In this document: positions 1 to 8,707 of the stretch, piece after piece
Layout of the letters: each line of letters starts with the position of its first letter
How positions within the stretch are numbered: the first letter of the stretch is position 1
Assembly: GCF_008704205.1 (NCBI RefSeq)
Contig: NZ_VXLC01000027.1
Location: 62,001-126,000, forward strand
DNA from: Nocardia colli
Lineage (GTDB): Bacteria > Actinomycetota > Actinomycetes > Mycobacteriales > Mycobacteriaceae
DNA: 64,000 nucleotides
Reading direction: 5' to 3'
Notes under the pieces: model-generated
Told to the model about the DNA's origin: nothing
Database searches by the model: none
What the model saw: only the letters and a program-made list of their open reading frames with translations
Translations under genes and position numbers: made by a program

Positions 1-68
1 GCTCGGATGGCCGGATCTGTGGGCTGCGCGTCCTTGTGGACATATCCGGGGTGTTCGAGACTGGGGAC

Positions 69-1013
69 ATGGAGTCGAACGGTGACGTGGTGGTCGCGGT
101 ATCCGAGGGTGTGTTGCTGCTCGACGTCGCCGGGCCGGTTCAGGTGTTGCACTGGGCCGGGCATCGGGTTCGGTTCGCGTCACCGGACGGGCGGGATGTG
201 TGCACCGATGTAGGTGTGCCGCTGGGGGTTTCGGAAGCGCTCGGCGAACTGGCCGGGCCGATCGATACGTTGCTCGTGCCGGGATACGCGCCGGAGGGGC
301 CGGTTCCGGCCGATCTGGTCCGGTCGGTCCGGGCCGCGGGCGCGAGAGCGCGGCGCGTGGCTTCGGTGTGCACCGGCGCGTTGGTCCTGGCCGAAGCGGG
401 CCTGCTGGACGAGCGGCGGGCGACGACGCATTGGCTGGCCTGTGCGCAACTGGCGCGACAGTTTCCGCGGGTGCAGGTCGAGCCGGATGCCATCTGTGTG
501 CGGGACGGGCCAATATACACCTCGGCGGGGGTCACGGCGGGTATCGATCTGGCGCTCGCGCTGGTGGAAGAAGACCACGGGGTCGAGTTGGCGCGCTCGC
601 TCGCCAAGTATCTCGTGGTGTATCTGCGGCGTCCCGGTGGTCAAGCCCAGTTCAGCATGCGCGCGGGCCTCGGGCAGCCGCGCAGCAGCGGTTTGCGTAA
701 GGCGGTCGATTCGGTCGCCGAGGATCTGGCGGCTGACCACAGCCTGGCCGCGATGGCGGCCCGCGCCGCGCTCAGCGAGCGCCACCTGAGCAGGTTGTTT
801 CGTCAGGAGACGGGGCTGACTCCGGCGCAGTACGTCAAGCAGGCGCGGGTGGAGGCCGCGCGGGTCCTGCTCGAAACCAGCGACGACCTGGTCGCCGCGA
901 TCGCCCGGCGCAGCGGTTTCGGGTCCGAGGAGACCATGCGCCGCACCTTCGCCGAGGTGCTCGGCACCTCGCCGAGCGACTATCGCGAGCGATTCCGCGC
1001 CTCGGCGCTCTGA
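69..1013 (+). CDS. GlxA-family transcriptional regulator (DJ-1/PfpI + AraC HTH)
   Basis: This 314-aa protein has an N-terminal DJ-1/PfpI-like amidotransferase fold (roughly residues 8-170, with the motif VCTGALVLAEAG at the nucleophile elbow) followed by a C-terminal AraC-type double helix-turn-helix (about 215-312, SERHLSRLFRQETG and RRSGFGSEETMRRTF). Proteins of this build are cytosolic transcription factors; in the family the DJ-1 part is usually a ligand-sensing, non-enzymatic domain. I start it at ATG 69. A GTG at 36 would add 11 residues but has no Shine-Dalgarno in front. The HD-domain gene follows 37 bp downstream on the same strand and is the most likely regulated neighbour. The target and ligand are unknown. 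Confidence 0.85.
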   Translation: MESNGDVVVAVSEGVLLLDVAGPVQVLHWAGHRVRFASPDGRDVCTDVGVPLGVSEALGELAGPIDTLLVPGYAPEGPVPADLVRSVRAAGARARRVASVCTGALVLAEAGLLDERRATTHWLACAQLARQFPRVQVEPDAICVRDGPIYTSAGVTAGIDLALALVEEDHGVELARSLAKYLVVYLRRPGGQAQFSMRAGLGQPRSSGLRKAVDSVAEDLAADHSLAAMAARAALSERHLSRLFRQETGLTPAQYVKQARVEAARVLLETSDDLVAAIARRSGFGSEETMRRTFAEVLGTSPSDYRERFRASAL

Positions 1014-1050
1014 ATCACCCGAATCACTTGAGTCACTGAGGAGTTCAGTC

Positions 1051-1710
1051 ATGTCTTCATCCCTTACGCTCACGCCGCCGTCAACACCGTTGGCGGACAA
1101 GGCAAGTGAGTTGATCGAAGGTGCTTTGTCGCTCGCGGTGCGCAACCACAGCGTGCGCGGATTCCTGTTCGGCGGTGCCGTCGCCGCCCGGGAGGGCCTG
1201 GGGCCCGGGGCCGATTACGACGAGGAGGTCATGTACCTCATCTGTGCGCTGCACGACCTCGGCCTCGCCGAAAAGGCCGGCGGCGACCAGCGATTCGAGA
1301 TCGACGGCGCGGACGACGCCGCTCGATTCCTCGAAGACAACGGCGTCACCGATGCCCGGGTCGACCTCATCTGGGATGCCATCGCCGCGCACACCATCGG
1401 GTTTACCGGGTCTCCGGTCTACCGCCGTCGCCGCCCGCCCGAGATCTGGATCGCCGTCGAGGGCATCGGCATCGATGTCGCGGGCGGCCCCGCCGATCTG
1501 CCGCCCGGCTACGCCGACCAGGTGCATGCCGCCTATCCCCGCCTCGGCGGCAGCCGCGCACTCACCGACGCCATCGAAGCGCAGGGTCTGGCGAATCCGC
1601 GGAAGGCGCCGACGACCAGCCTGGCCGGGGAGATCATCCGGCTGCGCCATCCCGAGGTACCCCGGCCGAGCTGGGACGACATCCTCGCCGCGAGCGGGTG
1701 GCGGGACTGA
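1051..1710 (+). CDS. HD-domain hydrolase (cyanamide hydratase/phosphohydrolase-like)
   Basis: This 219-aa protein carries the metal-binding HD signature ALHDLGL (His68-Asp69), an upstream His33 and a downstream AAHTIGF, in the spacing of small HD-domain phosphohydrolases and cyanamide-hydratase-like proteins. These bind one or two metals and hydrolyse phosphoesters or hydrate nitriles; the substrate cannot be read from sequence. The ATG at 1051 has a GAGGAG Shine-Dalgarno about 8 nt upstream. It follows the GlxA-type regulator closely, so the two may be functionally linked. The alpha/beta hydrolase gene begins 18 bp downstream and may be co-transcribed. Confidence 0.8.
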   Translation: MSSSLTLTPPSTPLADKASELIEGALSLAVRNHSVRGFLFGGAVAAREGLGPGADYDEEVMYLICALHDLGLAEKAGGDQRFEIDGADDAARFLEDNGVTDARVDLIWDAIAAHTIGFTGSPVYRRRRPPEIWIAVEGIGIDVAGGPADLPPGYADQVHAAYPRLGGSRALTDAIEAQGLANPRKAPTTSLAGEIIRLRHPEVPRPSWDDILAASGWRD

Positions 1711-1728
1711 TCGGCTACCGTCGAGCAG

Positions 1729-2616
1729 ATGACGGGTCTGCCACGAACGAGGGAGCGCCGCGGCGGTGACGTGGTCGCCGCTCCGGTCGCGTTGCCGCCG
1801 CGGCGAGCCGTCGAACTGGCCGACGGTTCGAGCGTCGACGTCCGGGTCGCGCCCGGAGTCAATCCTGTTCTGCTGCTGCATGGTTGGGCGCTCACGGCGG
1901 ATGTGAACTTCTGCCACCTCATGCAACCGGTCGCAGACAGTTACGGCCTGGTCGCGATGGACATGCGGGGGCATGGCCGCGGTCTGCCGTTGGCGGCGGG
2001 GGAGCGGTTCGATATCGCGCAGTGTGCCGATGACGCGGCGGCCGTGCTGGACGCGCTCGGCATCGATCAGGTGGTGGTGTGCGGGTATTCGCTCGGTGGA
2101 CCGGTGGGGCTGGAATTCGCTCGGCGACACCGGGATCGGGTGCGCGGGCTGGTGTTCGAGGCGACCGCGATGGCGTTCGACAGTACGGAGGACAAGGTCG
2201 GGCGGGTGTTCTTCCGGGGGTTGCGGCCGTTCGCGCATCGCAGTGGCGGGATCGGGCGGTCGGTGCCGCTGTCCTATTTCTGGAAGGCCCGGCTCAAGTC
2301 CGAGGAGGTCGCGCGGCTGTGGCCGTGGTTGCGGGCCGAGCTCGGGCACTGTCATCCGCGGGTGATCGTCGACGTGATTCTGGCCGAGTACGTGTTCGAT
2401 TTCCGGCCGTATGCGGCGGAAGTCGCTGGATTGCCCGCTGCCGTCGTCGTCACCACGCGAGACGGGGCGGTCCCGCCCAGGGATCAGCGCACATTGGCCG
2501 CACTGCTGAATGCGACGGTAATCGAGCTGGTCGCCGCACATGACGTTTTCCTCACCGACCCCGCAAAGTACATAGCGGCAACCCGTTCCGCACTAGAAGC
2601 CGTGCTCAACCACTAA
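1729..2616 (+). CDS. alpha/beta hydrolase
   Basis: This 295-aa protein has the alpha/beta-hydrolase fold: oxyanion-hole motif LLHGWAL, nucleophile elbow GYSLGG (Ser121) and a C-terminal catalytic His in VAAHDVF (His271). The acid is probably in the TTRDGAVP stretch. It is expected to be a cytosolic serine hydrolase acting on an ester, lactone or C-C bond; no signal peptide is visible. The substrate cannot be named. It starts 18 bp after the HD-domain gene, in the same direction. Downstream lies the first palindromic repeat array, and the next gene is convergent. Confidence 0.82.
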   Translation: MTGLPRTRERRGGDVVAAPVALPPRRAVELADGSSVDVRVAPGVNPVLLLHGWALTADVNFCHLMQPVADSYGLVAMDMRGHGRGLPLAAGERFDIAQCADDAAAVLDALGIDQVVVCGYSLGGPVGLEFARRHRDRVRGLVFEATAMAFDSTEDKVGRVFFRGLRPFAHRSGGIGRSVPLSYFWKARLKSEEVARLWPWLRAELGHCHPRVIVDVILAEYVFDFRPYAAEVAGLPAAVVVTTRDGAVPPRDQRTLAALLNATVIELVAAHDVFLTDPAKYIAATRSALEAVLNH

Positions 2617-2653
2617 CCTCCGTCACAGCCGACACCACCCCCACCTGTCGCGC

Positions 2654-3722
2654 ATGAATCTTCTGCCCGCGCACGAGCTGTCCGCCCGCGCAAGAGTTGT
2701 TCAGCGTTTTCGTACGCGGGCGCAGAAAACGTGCGCAACGAGCGGACGTCGTGCGCTAAGCCCGGTCACCGATCGAGACCGATCGCTGCTGCGCGTCGCA
2801 GTAACCCTCGCCGCGCACGAGTTGTCCGCCCGCGCACGAGTTGGTCAGCAATCTCGTGCGCTGGTGTAGAGGACGTGCGCGGCAAGCGAGGCGGCGTGCG
2901 CTCAGTCTGTTCGGCGATCGAGACTGTTGCGGGCGAGTGCTGCCGGGCTCCGCTGCGTTGGTCCCATTTGTCGCGCACGGGTCGTCTGCCCGCGCACGAA
3001 ATGTGCAGCGATTTCGTGCGCGGGTGTAGAGGACGTGCGCGGCAAGCGGGGAGGCGTGCGCTCAGTCTGTTCGGCGATCGAGACTGTTGCGGGCGAGTGC
3101 TGCCGGGCTCCGCTGCGTTGGTCCCATTTGTCGCGCACGGGTCGTCTGCCCGCGCACGAAATGTGCAGCGATTTCGTGCGCGGGTGTAGAGGACGTGCGC
3201 GGCAAGCGGGGAGGCGTGCGCTCAGTCTGTTCGGCGATCGAGACTGTTGCGGGCGAGTGCTGCCGGGCTCCGCTGCGTTGGTCCCATTTGTCGCGCACGG
3301 GTCGTCTGCCCGCGCACGAAATGTGCAGCGATTTCGTGCGCGGGTGTAGAGGACGTGCGCGGCAAGCGGGGAGGCGTGCGCTCAGTCTGTTCGGCGATCG
3401 AGACTGTTGCGGGCGAGTGCTGCCGGGCTCCGCTGCGTTGGTCCCATTTGTCGCGCACGGGTCGTCTGCCCGCGCACGAAATGTGCAGCGATTTCGTGCG
3501 CGGGTGTAGAGGACATGCGCGGCCGCAGAAGATATGCGCGGCCAAGCGAGGCGGCGGGTGCGCTCAGTCTGTTCGGCGGCCGAGACTGTTGCGGGCGAGT
3601 GTTGCCGGGCTCCGCTGCGGCCCACGTCTCCGTTGGTCCCGCCTGCCGCGCGCGAATTGTCTGCCCGCGCATGAATTGGTCGGCGATTTGTGTGCGAGCG
3701 GCGATTTTGTGCGCGGCAGGTA
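2654..3722. repeat. 160-bp tandem repeat array with an internal 14-bp palindrome
   Basis: The 1.16-kb gap between convergent genes (2617-3776) has no credible gene. The marker gtgtagaggac recurs at 2864, 3024, 3184, 3344 and 3504, exactly 160 bp apart. The three units 3021-3180, 3181-3340 and 3341-3500 look identical by eye; 2861-3020 differs only at a few positions. Degenerate partial units flank them (2654-2860 and 3501-3722). Each unit holds the perfect inverted repeat CCCGCGCACGAAAT / ATTTCGTGCGCGGG with an 8-nt spacer (2989-3024, 3149-3184, 3309-3344, 3469-3504). Open frames on both strands simply repeat the same 53-codon pattern and show no domain. The array could be a recently expanded intergenic repeat, a bidirectional terminator or a protein-binding array. 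Confidence 0.9.
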
Positions 3723-3776
3723 ATGCGGGCTGAGCGATGCGGCGGCGCTCAGCGCGGCGGGTGCGTGGCTCCCGAC

Positions 3777-4538
3777 TCAGCTGGTCGCCGGCGCGGTTTC
3801 CTGCTGCTTGAGCTCGGCCTTCCACTCACGGAAGCCCTCTTCGGTGCGTCCGCGACGCCAGTACCCGGAGATCGAGTTCGCCCACTCGGCGGACACGCCG
3901 CGCTCCCGGCGCACGTAGCGACGCATGTCGTGCATGACGGCCTGCGCCTCGCCGTGGATGAAGACCTGGACCTGTCCGTCCTTCCACGGTGCGTTGCGCA
4001 CGCTTTCGGCGAGCAATTCGCCCGGCGCCTGGGTGCCGCGGTGCAACCAGGTCAGCTCGATGCCTTCGGGCACGCGCAGGGGCAGCTCGTCATCGGGTCC
4101 GGAGACCTCGATGAACGCGTAGCCGACTGCGGTCGGCTCCATGGCTTCGAGGGCGGCGGCGATGGCGGGCAGCGCCGCTTCGTCACCGGCCAGCAGGTGC
4201 CAGTCGGCGTCCGCGCGGGGCGAGTACGCGCCGCCGGGACCGAACAGGTCGATGGTCTCGCCGGGCTGTGCCGCGGCCGCCCACGGTCCCGCGATGCCCT
4301 CGGCGCCGTGGTACACGAAATCGGCTGCGAGCTGGCCGGCCTCCTGGTCGATCGAGCGGACGGTGTAGGTGCGCAGCACCTCGATGCCGTCGCGCTCGAA
4401 GATGAATTTGACGTAGGAATCGGTGAACTCACCGGCCTGGAACGTGGCGAAGCCGGGGCCGCCGAGGTGGACCCGGATCAGGTGCGGGCTCAGCCACTCG
4501 GTGTGCTGCACGGTCAGGGTGGTACGGGGTCGGGCCAT
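3777..4538 (-). CDS. siderophore-interacting protein (ViuB-like FAD ferric reductase)
   Basis: This 253-aa flavoprotein belongs to the siderophore-interacting (SIP/ViuB) family, which uses FAD and NAD(P)H or ferredoxin to reduce ferric siderophores in the cytoplasm and release iron. The FAD-binding stretch RTYTVRSID (around residues 60-70) and the C-terminal GYWRRGRTEEGFREWKAEL are typical of the family. The start is ATG 4538, because a GGAGG box lies 7 nt upstream; a longer GTG start at 4553 would place that box inside the gene. An iron-box-like sequence lies 20-38 bp upstream of the start, so iron-dependent repression by an IdeR/DtxR-type protein is likely. No siderophore biosynthesis or uptake gene is adjacent. 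Confidence 0.9.
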   Translation of the reverse strand: MARPRTTLTVQHTEWLSPHLIRVHLGGPGFATFQAGEFTDSYVKFIFERDGIEVLRTYTVRSIDQEAGQLAADFVYHGAEGIAGPWAAAAQPGETIDLFGPGGAYSPRADADWHLLAGDEAALPAIAAALEAMEPTAVGYAFIEVSGPDDELPLRVPEGIELTWLHRGTQAPGELLAESVRNAPWKDGQVQVFIHGEAQAVMHDMRRYVRRERGVSAEWANSISGYWRRGRTEEGFREWKAELKQQETAPATS

Positions 4539-4557
4539 AGGTGTTCCTCCCACTACT

Positions 4558-4576
4558 AATTAGGGTTACCTTACCG
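4558..4576 (-). promoter_or_regulatory. candidate iron-responsive (IdeR/DmdR-type) operator
   Basis: The stretch AATTAGGGTTACCTTACCG, just upstream of the siderophore-interacting gene, resembles the actinobacterial iron box TTAGGTTAGGCTAACCTAA. It keeps a TTAGG and a CCTTA half-site but is an imperfect match. It is placed as expected for repression of an iron-uptake flavoprotein. A binding-matrix score or an IdeR footprint would settle it. Confidence 0.45.
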
Positions 4577-4676
4577 ACCCTACTCCGAGTTGATCTCCAA
4601 GGAAATCCAGGCGGTGTTCGGCTCACCGTGCGAGCAACCGCTGACGAACGCGCCGCCGCCGTCCAGGATGGCGGAC

Positions 4677-5504
4677 ATGACCCAGACCGTGCCGACGCCG
4701 ACCCACCTGGTGCAGCAGCGCTACCGCGACCCCCAGCCTACCGAGCCCGCCGACTGGAACCCGGTATTGCAGGTGCTGCACGAGCATCGTTCGGTCCGCC
4801 GCTATCTGCCCGACCCGGTCTCGGATGACACGCTGCGCCTGCTGATCTCGGCCGCCCAGTCCGCGCCCACCTCCTCGAACCTGCAGGTGTGGAGCGTCAT
4901 CGCGGTGCGCGATACGGAACGCAAGGAGCGGCTCGCAGCCCTGGCCGGCAATCAGGCACACATCCTGCAAGCGCCCGTATTGCTGGTCTGGACAGCCGAT
5001 TTCGCGCGACTGCGCCAGCTCGCGGACGATCAGGAGGCGCCGCTCGACGGCGCCGACTATCTCGAATCCAGCTACGTCGGGTTCATCGACGCCGCCCTCG
5101 CCGCGCAGAACGCGGTCGTCGCCGCGGAATCCCTCGGCCTCGGCACGGTCTACCTCGGCGCGCTGCGCAACCATCCGGAAGACGTTGCGGCAGAACTGAA
5201 TTTACCCCCGCAGGTATTCGCTGTCTTCGGCCTTCTGGTCGGCCACCCGGACCCGACCGAGGACGCCCGAGTCAAACCGCGTCTGCCCCAGGCCGCCGTC
5301 CTGCACCACGAAACCTACGACCTGACCGCGCAACGCGAACACGTCACGGCCTACGAGTCCCGCATTGCCGAATTCTATGCCGAACAACAACTCTCGCACT
5401 CCTGGACCGAACGCGTACTGGCCCGCCTGGCGTCTGCCGCCAGCCTCAACGGCCGCCACCGCCTGCGCACCTCGCTGGAGAACCACGGCTTCCACCTGAA
5501 GTGA
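4677..5504 (+). CDS. NADPH-dependent nitroreductase family protein
   Basis: This protein of about 275 aa is a nitroreductase-fold FMN enzyme. The FMN-contacting HRSVRRYLPD and SAPTSSNLQVWSVIAV segments lie near its N-terminus, and AAQNAVVAAESLGLGTVYLG marks the second FMN-binding helix. Family members such as NfsA and FRP are cytosolic homodimers that reduce nitroaromatics, quinones or flavins with NAD(P)H; the physiological substrate is not evident. Three ATGs (4590, 4668, 4677) are possible. I prefer 4677, because homology-like sequence begins after it, but 4668 is as good. The gene diverges from the siderophore-interacting gene, so the iron-box region may serve both. A GC-rich hairpin follows at 5530. 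Confidence 0.86.
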   Translation: MTQTVPTPTHLVQQRYRDPQPTEPADWNPVLQVLHEHRSVRRYLPDPVSDDTLRLLISAAQSAPTSSNLQVWSVIAVRDTERKERLAALAGNQAHILQAPVLLVWTADFARLRQLADDQEAPLDGADYLESSYVGFIDAALAAQNAVVAAESLGLGTVYLGALRNHPEDVAAELNLPPQVFAVFGLLVGHPDPTEDARVKPRLPQAAVLHHETYDLTAQREHVTAYESRIAEFYAEQQLSHSWTERVLARLASAASLNGRHRLRTSLENHGFHLK

Positions 5505-5529
5505 CACGACCTTCTCCTTGATCGACGTA

Positions 5530-5559
5530 CTCGGGCCCGCCGCGGCAAGCGGGCCCGAG
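5530..5559 (+). terminator. GC-rich hairpin after the nitroreductase gene
   Basis: A perfect 11-bp inverted repeat, CTCGGGCCCGC / GCGGGCCCGAG with an 8-nt loop, lies 26 bp after the nitroreductase stop codon. There is no U-tract, as is common in high-GC actinobacteria. It is a likely transcription terminator or 3' stabilising hairpin. Confidence 0.65.
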
Positions 5560-5791
5560 CTTCGCCGTCGCGGTGCGTGGCTCCCCACACGATCCGAGGG
5601 CCGCGCTCAGCCCGCGACCAGGGCGCTGACCTGCGATGTTCGCTCCGCCTTACGCTGCCGATAACACCGGACCGGTAGCGTGACGTGCTGATCGACTCCG
5701 GAACATGCGATGATCCCATGTCATGTGTCCGGGGTCACCGACCGATGACCCCGGCCGTCGCGTCGTTGCCGCAAGAGAGAAGGACCGCACT

Positions 5792-7231
5792 ATGACAGCC
5801 GCCGACAGTCATCTATCGGACGCTGGAACCCAGGATTCGACCGGCGACTCGGAGGGTTACTCTCGCGGCCTGAGTCCGCGGACCATTCAGATGATCGCCA
5901 TCGGCGGCGCGATCGGCACCGGCCTGTTCTACGGTGCGGGCGGCGCGATCGAGCAGGCCGGCCCCGCGCTGATCCTGGCCTACCTCGCGGCGGGCGTGGC
6001 GATCTTCGTGATCATGCGCGCGCTGGGGGAGTTGCTCACCTACCGTCCGGTCTCGGGCAGCTTCGCCGAGTACGCGCACGAATTCCTCGGGCGCTACGCG
6101 GGTTTCGTGACCGGGTGGTCGTACTGGGCGGTGTGGGTCGCGACCTGCATGGCCGAGATCACCGTGGCGGGCAAGTACGTGCAGTACTGGTTCGACATCC
6201 AGCCATGGATCACCGCGCTGGTGGTGCTCGCGGTGATGTTCGCCGCGAACCTGATCTCGGTGCGCCTGTTCGGTGAGGGCGAGTTCTGGTTCTCCACCAT
6301 CAAGGTCACCGCGATCATCGGCATGATCCTGCTCGGCATCGGCGTGCTGACCATCGGCTTCGGCCACGCCGCCAACCCGACCGTGACCAACCTGTGGGCC
6401 GACGGCGGCGTGTTCCCGAACGGATTCGGGCAGTCGTTGCTGGTGTTGCAGATCGTGCTGTTCGCCTACGTCGGCGTCGAACTGGTCGGCGTCACCGCCG
6501 GTGAGGCGCGCGATCCGCGCAAGACCCTGCGCAAGGCGATCAACACGCTGCCGTTCCGGATCGGCCTGTTCTATGTCGGCGCGCTCATCGTGATCATGTC
6601 GGTGTCCAGCTGGCGCACGTTCCATGCGGGCAAGAGCCCGTTCGTCGAGGTGTTCCAGCAGATCGGCATCCCCGGCGCCGCGGGCATCATCAACTTCGTG
6701 CTGCTCACCGCCGCGCTGTCGTCCTGCAACTCCGGCATCTACTCGACCGGCCGCATGCTGCGCACGCTGTCGCTGCACGGGGAAGCACCGTCGGCGCTGA
6801 ACAAGCTGAGCTCGCGCCACGTGCCGTACGTCGGCATCTCGGCGTCGGCGGCCGCGATGGTCATCGGCGTGATCGTCAACATCATCTCCCCGGACAAGGC
6901 GTTCGCCTACATCACCTCGGTGAGCACCATCGGCATCATCTTCGTCTGGGGCATGATCCTCGTCTGCCACCTGATCTACCGGGCCCGGGTCGCCCGCGGC
7001 GAACTTCCCGCCGCCGACTACCGCCTTCCCGGCGCGCCATACACGAGCGTGCTGGCGTTGGCCTTCCTCGCGCTGGTGGTCGTCCTGCTGTTCTTCACCG
7101 AAAGCGGCCGCACCGCAGTGATCGTAGGCGTCGTCTGGACCATCCTGGTCTCCGCCGGCTACCTAGCCCTCACCCGCCTCGGAACCTCCACCACCACACC
7201 AAACCCCACCCGCAACACCGCCGGCCGCTAG
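5792..7231 (+). CDS. amino acid permease (APC superfamily)
   Basis: This 479-aa integral membrane protein has about 12 hydrophobic segments. The APC/AAT-family signature GGAIGTGLFYGAGGAI is in the first helix, and it has the family VELVGVTAGEARDPRKTLRKAI loop motif. Such proteins (AnsP, GabP, CycA-like) import an amino acid by proton symport at the cytoplasmic membrane; the exact amino acid cannot be inferred. The start at ATG 5792 follows a GAGAGAAGGA Shine-Dalgarno at about 8 nt; upstream in-frame starts lack one. The gene stands alone, and its end runs into the second palindromic repeat region. Confidence 0.9.
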   Translation: MTAADSHLSDAGTQDSTGDSEGYSRGLSPRTIQMIAIGGAIGTGLFYGAGGAIEQAGPALILAYLAAGVAIFVIMRALGELLTYRPVSGSFAEYAHEFLGRYAGFVTGWSYWAVWVATCMAEITVAGKYVQYWFDIQPWITALVVLAVMFAANLISVRLFGEGEFWFSTIKVTAIIGMILLGIGVLTIGFGHAANPTVTNLWADGGVFPNGFGQSLLVLQIVLFAYVGVELVGVTAGEARDPRKTLRKAINTLPFRIGLFYVGALIVIMSVSSWRTFHAGKSPFVEVFQQIGIPGAAGIINFVLLTAALSSCNSGIYSTGRMLRTLSLHGEAPSALNKLSSRHVPYVGISASAAAMVIGVIVNIISPDKAFAYITSVSTIGIIFVWGMILVCHLIYRARVARGELPAADYRLPGAPYTSVLALAFLALVVVLLFFTESGRTAVIVGVVWTILVSAGYLALTRLGTSTTTPNPTRNTAGR

Positions 7232-7240
7232 CCCCACGAC

Positions 7241-7978
7241 CCGCACACCTCTCGATTTCCCGCACACCGAATCGCATGCGATTCCGTATGCGGGAAATCA
7301 GCAGGTGTGCGGCGACGCTAACTGAACCCCCGGGTGCGCACATCACCCGCGACGCCGCTGATCGTCCGGCGCAACAGCCGCACGCCTCTTGATTTCCCGC
7401 ACCGAGAATTGCATGCAAATTTCGGTGCGGGAGATCAGAAGGCGTGCGGCTGTTGTCGTCGTGTGCGGAACGCAGTCGTTGGCCCTGATGCGATGGTCGC
7501 TTACAAGTCCGCCGGGCGACGGCAGACGCGAGGTCCGCATGCGCCTGCGCTCGGCCGGGATGCAGACGGGCATTGGGCGTGGTCGCCGCACGCTTCTTGA
7601 TTTCTCGCACCGAGATTTGCATGCGAATTTCGGTGCGGGAGATCAGAAGGCGTGCGGCTGTTGTCGTCGTGTGCGGGGACGCAGTGGTTGGCTCTTGATG
7701 TGATGGTCGTTGCGAGTCGGCCGGGTGAAGGTAGACGCGGGGGTTCGTCTGTAACTGCGCTCGGCTGGGAAGCAGTCGCGAGTGCGGCTGTTCTCACCGC
7801 GGGGCGAATGCGGCGGCTGGCGATTGCTGCTCGAGCGTCCGCCGGGCGGATGTAGGTCTGCGTGCGGCCGCGCTCCACCGGGAAGCAGTCGGGCGCTGGA
7901 CGTCGCCGCACGCTTTTTGATACTCCGCACCGAGAATTGCATGCAAATTTCGGTGCGGGAGATCAGAAGGGGTGCGGC
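7241..7978. repeat. family of four long palindromes within ~200-bp direct repeats
   Basis: The 7232-8000 gap has no credible gene and contains four long inverted repeats sharing a GCATGC core. They are at 7241-7312 (24-bp arms, 2 mismatches, with the perfect core GAATCGCATGCGATTC), 7372-7455 (34-bp arms, few mismatches), 7585-7658 and 7905-7978. The outer arms repeat GCCGCACGC..TTGAT and ATCAGAAGG.GTGCGGC. The spacers also recur: GCGTGCGGCTGTTGTCGTCG occurs at about 7442 and 7650, so the region looks like a diverged direct duplication of about 208 bp. The permease and the TetR gene converge on it. In RNA these would be very stable hairpins on both strands, consistent with bidirectional termination or a REP/BIME-like element. 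Confidence 0.88.
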
Positions 7979-8000
7979 GAGTTTTGTTGCGGGTGTTTGC

Positions 8001-8660
8001 CTACTCGCGTTCTGCTCGTGAACGGGGGCGGGGGGTGGTTTTGGCTGGTGAGGGGGTGGGGCGGAAGTAGTTCAGGACTAGGCGGGTGATGTCGGTTAGG
8101 AAGCGGTCGCGGGAGACGGGGGGCTGGTCGAGGATGTAGCGGATGGCGAGGTGTTCGACTGCGCGGACCAGCATCCATGAGGCTGCTTCGAAGTCGACGT
8201 CGTCGGGTAGCGAGTGGCGGTGCATGGTCAGTGCGACGCGGGCCATCTCGCCGATCTGTTGCTCGAACGCGAGCACGGTGTTGTCGCCACTCAGCCGCGG
8301 TGTCTGCTCGATGACGGCGCGCAGCAGTGCGGGATGACTGCCCAGTGCGTCGAGGAGTGCGGAAATTGTTGCCGGAACGGCGATTTCGGGCGGCTGATGC
8401 AGGTGGGCGAGCACGCTGCTGTGCACTCGGGACGCGACCTCGCTGTTGTAGCGCTCGATCACCGCGGTGACGATGGCGTCCTTGCCCGGGAAGTATTGGT
8501 AGAGCGAGCCGGGGCTGATGCCGGCGGCGTCGGCGATCCGATTGGTGGACGCGCCGTCGTAACCGTGCTCGATGAGCACCCGCTGACCGGCGTCGACGAT
8601 GCGTTGCACCATCTCCCGGGAGCGCTGCTGCTGCGGCGTTTTCCGCGTCTTCGGCGGCAT
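8001..8660 (-). CDS. TetR/AcrR family transcriptional regulator
   Basis: This 219-aa protein has an N-terminal TetR DNA-binding domain (residues about 15-65, with the helix-turn-helix ASTNRIADAAGISPGSLYQYFPGKDAI) and a divergent ligand-binding C-terminal domain. It is transcribed away from the MpaB-type oxygenase gene, and the 47-bp gap between them (8661-8707) must hold both promoters and the operator. It therefore most likely represses that oxygenase operon and itself. The ligand is unknown. The last about 15 residues are proline/arginine-rich. Confidence 0.9.
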   Translation of the reverse strand: MPPKTRKTPQQQRSREMVQRIVDAGQRVLIEHGYDGASTNRIADAAGISPGSLYQYFPGKDAIVTAVIERYNSEVASRVHSSVLAHLHQPPEIAVPATISALLDALGSHPALLRAVIEQTPRLSGDNTVLAFEQQIGEMARVALTMHRHSLPDDVDFEAASWMLVRAVEHLAIRYILDQPPVSRDRFLTDITRLVLNYFRPTPSPAKTTPRPRSRAERE

Positions 8661-8707
8661 CAGAAGACGAATTGAACGCGAGTATTTATTCGTGTCAGCA
8701 TCGTTTC

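Noticed and set aside
2654..3722. CRISPR array or coding repeat protein in the 160-bp array
   Set aside because: The unit is far longer than a CRISPR repeat plus spacer, the spacers are identical and no cas gene is near. Open frames exist in several frames on both strands and only mirror the repeat.
3777..4538. The siderophore-interacting gene as evidence that the PKS/NRPS cluster makes a siderophore
   Set aside because: It is 13 kb away with unrelated genes between, and the cluster has no hydroxamate, catecholate or salicylate genes and no siderophore uptake genes.
5577..5719. Riboswitch or leader RNA before the permease gene
   Set aside because: The 287-bp gap has the hairpin at 5530-5559, which fits termination of the upstream gene, and no conserved riboswitch core could be recognised.
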